In this document: positions 14,301 to 26,900 of the stretch, piece by piece | Layout of the letters: the number at the start of each line of letters is the position of its first letter | Position numbering within the stretch: position 1 is the stretch's first letter | Assembly: GCA_903813345.2 (NCBI GenBank) | Contig: CAIIXF020000007.1 | Location: forward strand, 15,918,714 to 15,982,713 | From: Owenia fusiformis | Taxonomy: Eukaryota > Annelida > Polychaeta > Sabellida > Oweniidae | Reading direction: 5' to 3' | DNA length: 64,000 nucleotides | Notes under the pieces: model-generated | What the model was told of the DNA's origin: nothing | Seen by the model: only the letters and a program-made list of their open reading frames with translations | The model's database searches: none | Program-made: the position numbers and the translations under genes

Positions 14301-17300
14301 ATTGCTCTTTCTACTGAACTGAATTCATCTGGATAATAAAGTCTGTTAATCTACAGAATATCATTTTATAGTTTCAGAAATTAGTGGCATACTGTTAGAC
14401 ATAACTTGGTCTGGAATCTTTATCATCATATACGATAACTAAAATGATTTGAAAAAATACCTTATTCCATCATTAGTTTCAGTACCAAGTGTACCAAGTG
14501 AAAATTGAGAACTGATCCAACCAAAAATCAAGGGTAGAAATATAGCAAATTGCAAACAAAATGAAAACAATTTTCAATTTCAAACATTACCTAATATCTT
14601 GCTCGGTGTTGAATTGCTTCGACTCTGTGTTGCCATCTCCATAGTTACTAACAACATATATTGTGTCCTGTCGCTGGAAATTCTGAAAATAAAACAAATT
14701 TATCTATTGATTTGTTGCTTTTTGAAGTACATTGAATGTGACAAGAATGGGTTTCTTGCAAAGAGATAAGACAGGAGAGTGACTTTCAACCATGATATCT
14801 GTTATTTGAAAGTCCTGGATATGTGATGAGTCACAAAATGTCTCATAAAATTGATATCTAGATATTTATATCTTAAGATTTGAATGATCTATAAATCTAA
14901 TCTAAGTTCATACAGTCATGTCCTTCTCCAAATAGTCTTCCTTTAAAATAATAAAAACAAAAATATATATAAGCAGTCCCTTTTTAAAAAAAATTAGTGA
15001 TAACAATCCAATCAGTTTTGCCATATCAACTAGAACTGACGCTGTATAGGTATAAATGGATAATAATACATGGATGAGTACAGTTTTGCTGAAAGTGGGA
15101 CAAACAGTTTTATACTACCCTCCCATCCAAAATCATAAAAATCACAATTACAATACAATACATGAAGAGGACTTTTAAGTGCAATCATGAATAAAAACAA
15201 GAATGTTTTAACCTGATACAAGCATACACTAAGTGAAGTATGTAATAAAGAGATAACAAAACAAAGGGACAATGAAGGCAGTCATTAAAACTGCCATCAA
15301 TTATTGTTCCATCTATAAGCATTAGGAAACTGCATAGAAATGTTGGGATTACAATACACTGATAATTTACAGTATTGTTAAAATGCTACTATATACAAAA
15401 CAGACACACATAAATGAGTTAAGTATTCCCTGTTGGCACTCCATACAAGATTACTGAGGACGAAAAATGACAGAGCTCTCCTAAAAAGCAATGTTATTAT
15501 AACCCATATGTTCTCCAATTAGGTTAGAAAGCACAGCATTATATCACAGTATCATATCAATCATATACAGACATTATATTTTTAGCATGACGAATTGTAC
15601 GATTTCTACCACTGACCGTTCATGGTTGATAATACAGACATGCTCCCTAAGCGTGTTTTTATCTCTATTAATTTCATGGTTGGCTATATGGGTTGATATA
15701 CTTAACCTTTTACAGTCCATCTTCTGACCGATAACAATGAAAACTATAAGCACAGAAAAAGCACTGTCCTTCCCATACAATATTAATGGGTCTAAATGAT
15801 CTACTTGAAAACTTTTAATTCAACTAGCCTTATCCCAGGAATTATGCCTACGTCTATAGATTGAAGTCACTGATGTTGATTGAGATATTGCAAGAAAAAT
15901 AAGACATTAACATGCAAAATGTCACCACCTGCCATTTGTTACAGACAATGGATGACAACTACCAAACACCAACTGCCGGACAACAACTGCCAAACGCTGA
16001 ACACTGTCCACAAAAAGTTGGAGACCATAAGAATATGTAACCTCTTTTGGTATTGGCATAAAAACTGACATGCTTATATCAGAAACATATAAACCTACAT
16101 ATTAAAAACAATACATAATCATTGTCAATCTTTGGACCAGTTGTTACCTGATGGTGGATGACTGTATAAAGTCAACCAAGAAAACCCCTCTACTCGAAAC
16201 GTTTAAAGTCCAAAGCCTGCCTTCAACTTATATCAAAACAGGACACCCTGCAACATTTTCCATGTAATCATGTAAAAATGGGTGTGGCATAAGCACTGAC
16301 CATAGAACAATGTCTACAAACCCACTTGACTATTTCTGCATTTATACAAACCATAAATAACACAACAACTCAGTTATGTACATTGACTAAAAGACCTGAA
16401 ATCCTTAATGCAGGAGAAATGTTATATACAGTATATCATTATTCAATGAGAAACACCTCAGACAGATTTAAAGGAACCTTAGCTGATCCACATTCAAGAA
16501 AGATAGCCGAGATAATCAAGAAACTATCAATCAATCTCAAAGACACTTTCTGAATTTGAAATAGCGAACATTCTTCTTTTCTTTATCTTTAGAATCCCCA
16601 ACGGAAAAAACAGTAATTTAAGATTGATGATGCAAGGCCTCTCGTAACCTATCCTTAAAGGCGCATCATTAGCTACACCTACTTGACCACCATATGTATT
16701 CAAATATTTGATCGGTAAAAAACTAAAGTTTGCAAATAATCTAAGAATATTGCTACGGCTTCTCTCGATAGAATCTGTATGAGCCAATCTGATTGGTTGA
16801 GTCACATAAAAAGGAACTCATACACAGAATGAATAAATATGATTGGTTGGATCACAAAAATAGGAACTCATACACAGAATGGATGAATGAAGTAATCATT
16901 ACCTGATTGGATAGGAGGTACATGTTGCTTTAAGAGAAGGGAATTGGGAATGTTTCTCATCCTAGGAGACAAATATTCATTAATGTTTGAACACAATGAT
17001 GTGATCAACTATTCAACAATGGCTAAATACTCTCTTGGCCTTTAGCCAACTTTTGTCAAAGAGGGAACAGGGGTCAGTTAAAAAATCCAAGGGGAAGTTC
17101 AAATTTGACAATTTAGGCCAAAAATCACTTGAAGAGTACTCAAAATGGTGAAAAACTGCATGATTTTGATAGGATTTTTGTGCCCAGCACCCGAACCCTC
17201 CCCTTGACTACAGGCCTGATTTCAACCAATCATATTACTTATTTACTCTTCTTTATTCTCATGTGATAAGTAAGTCTATCTACTAAACACTTCATAAATA

Positions 17301-20300
17301 AGCAATGGTGAATCCCATACTTTTAGACTTAAGACAAAACATCAGTTCTACATTCATTATTCCTTAAATAAATCTAAAAGGTTGTTAAAACAATTGGTCC
17401 ATTAGTATTTTGCCTTTTTATAACACTCCTGTGTCAAATCAAACTTGTTAGAGTGATGATTTTACACTTTGCTAAAAGCCCCAAAAAGTATAGTGAAGTG
17501 AGCAATATAATCTTCTCATATAACAATTATTCTAAGTAAAAAAATGAGACATGACATAAAGGTCATTCCTGAATATTTAACCCCCATCATGTGTGGAATC
17601 ATTTTCATAAAAACATGACCAGTATGTATATTATTGACAAAATGAATCTTGATACAGCAAAATGAGTTGCTTCAGTTATTGAGATATTAGAGTTTCTCAT
17701 CTTGAATTTTTGAATATTTTTGACAAGAGGCAATAAACATTTTTTGAATGAAAAAGTTTCGCTAATATTAATGTAAAAGTTGTGTTCTGGTGAATATGAT
17801 AATCTCGAAATAAAAGTTAATGTCTCTATAGCTCACTAAGATAAATGCGATCTAGTATGAAAAACAATACATTTTAATCAATCTTGTTAAATGTGACAGT
17901 CGCTAGGCATACGAAGTGCTTACTTAGATTATGCTGACAGCGATAGATGGATAATACTAAGCTGAGTTGCAGAAAAAGCCGATAAGAAACACTCCCTAGC
18001 ATTGATTAGTCATTATTTGTGATTGGTGGACAATATTAAAATCTGGATTGGTTAAAATGACCAATTTCGAAAGAAAAAACAGAATAAGTCAGATCCTAAT
18101 CAGATTGAATACTTGTAATCGACTACTACATGTAGGCTTTTATATATGCCTTATATACAATAGAAGTAATGAAAATATGTATCTGTGTAATATATATGAA
18201 ATAATTCAATGATTTTATGCAAGCTGTCCTTGTTTCATCCTAATAGTAATAGAAAAAGCATGGCAAATTGCATTAGTTTATAAAGATGAGTAAAGGGAAA
18301 TGACATTGGTAAACATGACATTTGCCATGTTTTGATACAGAATGTGTAAAATACATAAGGGTTGTGACATTAAGACTGTTCTCTATGCCCCCCTTGTCAC
18401 TGTATAATGATTTTATTAAACAAATGAACCACATATTAACATTCTACTGGTTTCTAGATTAGCCTCCTTCACACAGTCCTACAACTAATATATTCACATA
18501 CTACATCTGACATTTTGGAATAATCTCTCCTAATGATGAATTTACATTTTCAGTCGCATTACATTTACATTCGCGTCCCCTCAGTGTGCATAGGTGATAC
18601 TTTTATAGATATTAATGGGTAGGCTGACGTTATTTGAGGGAAAACATGGTAAAAACACGAACTGGTGCAATTTTAAATGGCAAAGGCCAGAGAATGTATT
18701 AAAACAAGGTATTTATTACATCGCAATAAATTCTACATTAATTAGACAGCAACACGCAGATCCCTTTCGTAAACTCATCATTGATGAGGGTCAATATTTT
18801 CAAACGAACAAACCATAGGTGTGAAAGTGTTTTGTTTGCTAAAACAGAATAGATATAGCTGATTAATACAAATGAGTATTAATGAAATTGATTTTGCTGT
18901 CTTAATTCGTCTTAATATTTACAAAGATATTGCAAGTTTTTACATCAAAGGACAAAATGAAACAACATTTGACAACTGAATAATAATGTTACATTTTTAA
19001 ATCACAACAAATTTGTTTCATACACATTCAAATTGTATAGTGTATTTTCCAAGGATATCCATGTAACATGTTTTAGTGGAACCTAATATAGCAATATGCA
19101 ATATGGTTATCATAAGCAGTGAAAAATGAATAAAAGGGTAATAACAAGGGGTTCTATTTTGATTAGACCTGACTTGAGACCTTATGCTGTACTTTATGAT
19201 TGCAATAAACTCAAAGTCTATCGTAACTTTTGATTTGGACATATCTTATGTCCAGGGCATGATTTTGTACTTGGTCATTAAAGCCTTAATTTGGTTACAC
19301 CATACAAAAATGGACAACAAGGAAAGATGTTCTTTTTACAAGCTATTACGAAAAGAACCTGAATTAAAAACCAACTTAAAAACAAAACAATTAAACCACT
19401 TTATCACACATTCTATTAAAAAGTAAGTCCTACTTACCTTGTATTTCAAGAGATCCCCAATGTGAGCTTAATTAATAAGTAAAGCATGCAAGTAGGTCAC
19501 TATGTTAATATAAAAAACTATATTGACTAATTCAAACATGGGTCATTCTCCATAAAAATAGAGTGAGTTACCATTCAAATAAATCTCACAGGTTTGCTAC
19601 ATCAATGGCTGCTGAGTTTTAAGAATTGTAATTTACGATACTCTAAAGAAATGGCCTCACGAAAAGCCTAGTATGAAAACTGTATGTAGAGTTAAGATAT
19701 AATACAAAATGATGTATGAACTGAAGCATGCCTATATCACATTTGTTTTAATTCACATCAGAGAAATTCAAATTTATATCTCAATTTCCTTGGGAACAAG
19801 ATAGCTTACATTCTGGATATCTTCAAAGTAGATATAATACAACAAAGAAAAATCTTTTGATGCAATCTACAGAAAATCAGAATCTTATTAAACATCTTGT
19901 AGGAAAAAAATTTCCATAGATATGTTGTATCGAAAGCAATCTGATGTAAAGCCCCATAAATGCATCAACTTGCAGCAGTAGGTCATTCATTTGCATAGTA
20001 GGTCATTCATTTGCATAGTAGCCAATTCATTTGCAGAGTAGCTCATTCATTTGCATAGGCTAATTAGGTTAATGGACTTAAATTCACTGTTCATCATGAA
20101 GCATCTTGCAACCATCTAAGATGAGAAATCACAGAAAAACAGTGACACAATTTTGTAACCTAACTATAAGTGGTATTAGGCATCTTATAAAGGATCAAAT
20201 AAGAAGATTCAAGGGCATCTCAGTTCTTTCCATACCCTTGATTTGGGCTATAGAATTGTTGGAACTGTGCTAACAAATTCAGTTATGCCATAGCTGCAAT

Positions 20301-23300
20301 AGCAGTGAAGTCCGATCTTGAAGGATGGATTCATCCAGTTTACAAGTAAATAAGTAAAGCAGATGATTGCACAGAGTGAGAAGCCCTTCGTAATCCTCTA
20401 TGAAATCAGCAAGTCATGTGCACAATAGCAGTAAAAACATGAATTTAAGTTCATTGGTCTTTACTGATTGTTATTTTACTAAATACTAAAATTAGAATGA
20501 GTGGGATTCTCACTATTGCCTCAGTGACATTTGATCTATGGCGACCATACAGAGGCTGTAGCTTCCCAAAATCGTCAATATGTGGCATAAAATATAGGGA
20601 TAAGCAGTACATTGTAGATTTTCTATATATATTTTGTGAAGCTACGGCCGCCGTAGAGTAAATGTGACTGAGGCTTTATGCATATATTTTCTCCTTTTCA
20701 TTGAGTATTCAGGGTTCTCAGTGCCAGTATTCAAGGCACATAACCCTCTCCCCCAGTTCCCCCCTCCCCCTATGTACATACCTGTAGTGTAAAAACACAC
20801 TGGGACCCCAGCTTTAATATTCTAGGATGATTGAGAACAGGGCAGGTTGACCTTGGGCTGGTGGCCTCTACCCCTAATAGAGCGGCACTAGTCACATCCA
20901 CTTCAACACTGACTTGCTTATAACTCACTGGAACATAGCGAAATCAATATTTTAGCTCATAATTCAGATGTAATTACAATAAATTGCAGAAACGATTGCA
21001 ATTATCAATCCAGAGAATTGATTTTGTATTCCAATGTATTGCGTAAACCATTGGCCTTTCACTGCCTCATTTGAGGTATATAACTTTCAAATCAGATACA
21101 TGTACTATAGATTCTCCCTATGCAGAGTTATTGCATTATTTTTAAAAAATTAGTGCTTCTGAAATACATTTCACTCAAAAGTCTCTATTATCCTTTGATT
21201 ACATATAATTATTTCTTCTGAGTATCTTATTGCATCTGAATGATTCAAACAGCATTACAATAGAATCAATAAAAATCACACTCATATTTTGTTTATTCAT
21301 TGTGATTTGTTTTCACCATTATTTACAATTCATATTTTTCTCAATAAAAGGCAATAATAAACTCTATTTTCATTTTCTACATGTAGGTGTCAATCAAAAC
21401 TCATAAAGATGATTGATGAACTATAGTTTGAATAAAGTCAATGACGATTATAAAGACAAGATGATTCTGAAGGATGTCTACAATAGTATTTGAATATTAC
21501 TTGGTTGAATGACAAAACTCTGGATCGATAATTCAATCCTGACTAGAAATGTTTATATTCTCTGACATCCAAGCTAAAATAACATGAATAGACAAAAGGA
21601 TACCCTTGATAAAAATTCCATGGTGGTCCTGCATTAAAATGCAAAAATGGAGTAAAATGAGGTATTCACTCATATTAAGAAACTGTAAGAAATGTCAGAA
21701 AGTGTGGAAATTATATGTCAGAAAGAGTGGAAATCATATGTCAGAAATTTGGAAATTGTATGTCAGAGAGTTTGGAAATTGTATGTCAGAAAGTGTGGAA
21801 ATTGTATGTCAGAAAGAGTAGAAATTGTATGTCAGAAAGTGCGGAAATTGAATGTCAGAAAGTGTAGAATTTGTATGTCAGAAGGTTTGGATATTGTATG
21901 TCAGAAAGTTTGGAAATTGTATGTCAGAAAGTGTAGAAATTGTATGTCAGAAAGTGTGGAAATTGTATGTCAGGGAGAGTGGAAATTGTATGTCAGAAAG
22001 TGCGGAAATTGAATGTCAGAAAGTGCAGAAATTGTATGTCAGAAAGTTTGGAAATTGTATGTCAGAAAGTGCAGAAATTGTATGTCAGAAAGTTTGGAAA
22101 TTGTATGTCAGAAAGTGAAGAAATTGTATGTCAGAAAGTGAAGAAATTGTATGTCAGAAAGTGTGGAATTTGTATGTCAGAAAGTGCGGAAATTGAATGT
22201 CAGAATGTGCAGAAATTGTATGTCAGAAAGTTTGGAAATTGTATGTCAGAAAGTGTAGAAATTGTATGTCAGAAAGTGTGGAAATTGTATGTCAGAAAGA
22301 GTGGAAATTGTATGTCAGAAAGTGCGGAAATTGTATGTCAGAAAGTGTGGAAAGTGTATGTCAGAAAGTGCGGAAATTGAATGTCAGAAAGTGTAGAAAT
22401 TGTATGTCAGAAAGTTTGGAAATTGTATGTCAGAAAGTGTAGAAATTGTATGTCAGAAAGAGTGGAAATTGTATGTCAGAAAGTGTAGAAATTGTATGTC
22501 AGAAAGTTTGGAAATTGTATGTCAGAAAGTTTGGAAATTGTATGTCAGAAAGTGTAGAAATTGTATATCAGAAAGAGTGGAAATTGTATGACAGAAAGTG
22601 TGAAAATTGTGTGACCAGAGAATATTAAAAATGGATATCACCCGTGCTTGCTCTGTTATGAAACTCACTTTCATCTGTGAAAGTGTGGAAAGTGTATGTC
22701 AGAAAGTGCGGAAATTGAATGTCAGAAAGTGTAGAAATTGTATGTCAGAAAGTTTGGAAATTGTATGTCAGAAAGTGTAGAAATTGTATGTCAGAAAGTG
22801 TAGAAATTGTATGTCAGAAAGAGTGGAAATTGTATGTCAGAAAGTGCGGAAATTGAATGTCAGAAAGTGCAGAAATTGTATGTCAGAAAGTGTGGAAATT
22901 GTATGTCAGAAAGTTTGGAAATTGTATGTCAGAAAGTGCAGAAATTGTATGTCAGAAAGTTTGGAAATTGTATGTCAGAAAGTGAAGAAATTGTATGTCA
23001 GAAAGTGTGGAATTTGTATGTCAGAAAGTGCGGAAATTGAATGTCAGAATGTGCAGAAATTGTATGTCTAAAAGTGCAGAAATTGTATGTCAGAAAGTGC
23101 AGAAATTGTATGTCAGAAAGTGTGGAAATTGTATGTCAGAAAGAGTGGAAATTGTATGTCAGAAAGTGCGGAAATTGAATGTCAGAAAGTGTAGAAATTG
23201 TATGTCAGAAAGTTTGGAAATTGTATGTCAGAAAGTGTGGAAATTGTATGTCAGAAAGTTTGGAAATTGTATGTCAGAAAGTGTGGAAATTGTATGTCAG

Positions 23301-23917
23301 AAAGAGTGGAAATTGTATGACAGAAAGTGTGAAAATTGTGTGACCAGAGAATATTAAAAATGGATATCACCCGTGCTTGCTCTGTTATGAAACTCACTTT
23401 CATCTTCGTGTAAACTCAATTTCTCCGACCCAAGGGATTAAAAACATAGCCATACTAACAACGCAGACGAAAAACTGCCACTGTTAATCTGAGAAAAATC
23501 TTAGATTATTGACACTCAACTCTCTGGACATAGATTAGAGCGAACACAATTTGTAAAAAATACTGTGAGGTATAAATTCTACATTAATAACCAGCTGGAT
23601 TACTGTAATTTTGTTAGCCATTTCAATCGTCACGTTCCTGCTGACAATTGCATTTCAAGCCCAAACACCTAGATCAATAGTTTCTGGATCTTGTATGCTA
23701 TTTTCAATTGGTGTTCAAGTAATTATAAAACTGTTGTGTTTCTAATGAAACACTGATGATTATTGCATGCAGGAATAATCTGTTCCAGTAAGTTTGCTTG
23801 AACAAACGCTTGGGTAATGAAATGTATAAACAGCTCAAAGCAATTAATGGATACACTATCCCCTGATCCAATATAAATTACTAGAACCCTGATTATGGCT
23901 TGGGAGTGTGTCATACT

Positions 23918-23950
<33 letters not shown>

Positions 23951-26900
23951 CATCCACATATGAACATCCACTGATCAAATGTAACAAATATCATAGCATG
24001 AAATCTCCTTATCATTCAGGTCAATAGCCAGTTTAGCAGGACAATATGTGTGGTTTATTTTAATATACACTAGAGCAAAAGACATGTCCAGATGAAAGAA
24101 AAATTTTCAGATTCAAGAAAATACGAGAAAAATGTTTTGGCAGGTGAGGTTTGGGATTTGCTTGCTTATATTTCTATAAGCTTTCCTTATTATGCCCGAT
24201 ATCAAAGATGAATGTTGAGTAATTTTCAAAACAATGGTCAAGATATTAGAGTCAATTTGGTTACAAGGTATTAATGATATATATTAATTATATTCCAAAG
24301 GCATAAAAAAGACTATTTTACAAAATGATTAACATTTTATATGAAAATTTTCCCTATATCATCAATTCAACACAAAACATAAAATCCCAAATAGCACTAT
24401 TACAAGATTCTCACCCACCCCTCCCATTATTATCACTAAACTCACCTCTTCTTCAATCAATTGCTATTACTAGATTTACCCCTTCTAGGCTATCACCCCC
24501 TGCATGCAAGGCTCATTCAACTGCCAGTGCTAATGCAATTGCATCTTATAAGGTTTCCTGATTTTAATGCACTTACGGAAGATGAGCTCATAATTTCATT
24601 TAGCATCTCTTCCTAATCATTTGTTGATGGTGTGTTCACATTTAGAATTATGCTCGCAAAAGGGTTACGCCACTTTATGGACTTTTTCAGGTACATTAAA
24701 CATGTTTCTTTAGCAGTTGCCATAACAGTAGACTATCTCACTGTCTTATTTTCTTAATTTTGATATCATTCGTGAAATATGTAGAGTCGAAATGAAAAGG
24801 AAAGAGCCCTTCACAAGACTAAGGAAAGTCATCACCAAAAAATAAATAATAAAAAAACATGATAACTTTTTCACTTCCACACAAAATTGTTGACCTCACA
24901 AGAGGTTAACTGTCTTTAATTGATAATTATGTGAAACAAGCCAGTCCTAATTTTAAAAAAGTTTTGGAATAAACAATCAAAACATCAAAATTGAGTATGT
25001 GAATTTATGTACAGATAGAAATACTTACCTAAGTTTTCAACTGTTACGTTTACAATGTGTTTCCCTAGACTGGAGAAAGCATGTGTAAATATTGGTAGTT
25101 TTGTAACATGTGGTGGGTCACTCTCAGCTAGCCATGTCAACATCAGACTTTCATCTATTTGTATCACCCCTGAAAATAACAAGTGAAGAATATGAAGTAA
25201 GCATTTCATGCATTTGTATTTTTATTATTTTTTCTTTCAGTATAAGTGGCTGCACAAGAAATTGTTGACTTCCTTGTATAATACTAGACAACAGCAACGC
25301 CAAATGTGTCATTAGACAGATGTGCCATGCTTATAGTATTCACACACTAAATATGAACAAAATCGCTCCACTACTTTTTCGAGTTACAATAAAATACGTT
25401 AAAATGGCAGCCATTTTTCAAAATGGCCACCTTCTACCAAAAGTGTCATTAGACAGTGTGCCATGCTTATAGTATTCACAACCAAATATGAACAAAATCG
25501 CTCCACTACTTTTTGAGTTACAGCAAAAATCGTAAAATAACGAGTAAAGGCCCCCATTTTTCAAGATGGCTGCCATGTGCTTCTTTAATATCTACATTTC
25601 TAGCTTTATCAATGTCCTATATAGTTTTTTTACATTTAAAACATATTGCTATTACACTTTTACATATTGCACCTAAATTACTGTAAAATCAGCATTAAAA
25701 TGGCCACCATTTTTAAATGAGCGGCCATTTTGAAAATCGGCTTTCAAGCAGAACTTCTACACCCATAGGGTAAATATGGGCAAAATATGAACAAAATCGG
25801 ACCAGTATTTGAGTTATTGCCTGGACGGACGGACGTATGAACGGACGGAGGCAGTCCCTATATCCCTCCAAACTTCGTAACACAGTGATTAATATCATAC
25901 TTTGAAGAGCAAAACAGCCACAATGTAATTTACCCAGCATGCCCAAGACCTAATCAAATCTTGGCACTTGTCTGCTCTCATATATGTATAAATTTCAAGT
26001 TGACAAATATGCAGTTTTCCTAGAATTTGATTACAAGATTTATGGGGTGCCAGCCTGCCAAAAGCTCAAAGACAAATTCCCAGTAATATAATAAATAAAA
26101 CGGATGTAACAACTTCCATAAAGTTAAATTCGATGGCATTTTTGGCCTTTTTTCAAATTTCCCTTTCATTCAAACTTCAAGCAAAAATCAGATTTCTATG
26201 GCATATTCAATCTGAAATCTAACACAAACATGACTCTATTTGTAGACTACATATCTTCACTTGGTTTGAGAGTAAGGAGATACCAAACAAATCAAACAAA
26301 GAATGGAATTCATTTCCATGTTAGACTTCCCCTTTAATATCAATCAGCAGCCTATGAGCAGGAAAACCATGTCCACAAAATGAAGAATTGCGAATACCAT
26401 AATATGTTTGTTGAAGATTGCAATATTGTATTATTTATTACATCTATTCCCGTCTATAAAGTGAGATTGTAGATAAATACAATGGCATTAAATACCCCCA
26501 TTTACTCATACGCAGTAGAACAATTCCCCTTTATGGTCCAGGAAATTGAAGTGAAATAAAAGCGCCTGATTAAACTTGCCGCATCTGAGATTCCGCTATA
26601 ATTGCATCTCAGTTGAAGCTCGTAACATTTCATCATTTATTGTATTATTTTTTACTTCATAACCATGATTGAACAGCTCATTATGAGATAGCTGTGTTAC
26701 TAATGAGATTTCATATATAGCTCCTGCTCAATAATGTCATTTTAAGAACATAGTTAAAGCTGCGTACGCATAAAAATACTGTTGTTAGAAAATTTTCCCA
26801 AAGGTCAATGTTTTACAAAGTTTTTTATAAGATGGGATACAGTTTTTGTAAAAACAATCACAAAATAGCTCAAAGTTGACTGATGTAATGGAAATATACC

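Larger units (their letters stand above)
14683..20781. other. Intron between exons 9 and 10 (6.1 kb)
   Basis: Non-coding AT-rich DNA. It holds the second copy of the dispersed short repeat (15901-16072), a 50-bp duplication at 16787-16886, a MITE at 17035-17218 and a 20-bp tandem array at 19978-20059. I see no gene in 17.3-19.9 kb or 20.1-20.7 kb. Confidence 0.7.
20928..25028. other. Intron between exons 8 and 9 (4.1 kb)
   Basis: Dominated by the 23-bp minisatellite complex at 21687-23405. Elsewhere it is AT-rich and without recognisable genes, apart from a CT microsatellite near 23.9 kb. Confidence 0.75.

Noticed and set aside
21687-23339. Regular repeats suggesting a CRISPR array
   Set aside because: Units are contiguous with no unique spacers, and the genome is eukaryotic.
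21606-23357. A dozen overlapping plus-strand open frames with Cys/Met/Ser-rich repeats
   Set aside because: They are translations of the 23-bp minisatellite in its three registers; no start context, splice pattern or non-repeat domain supports a gene.
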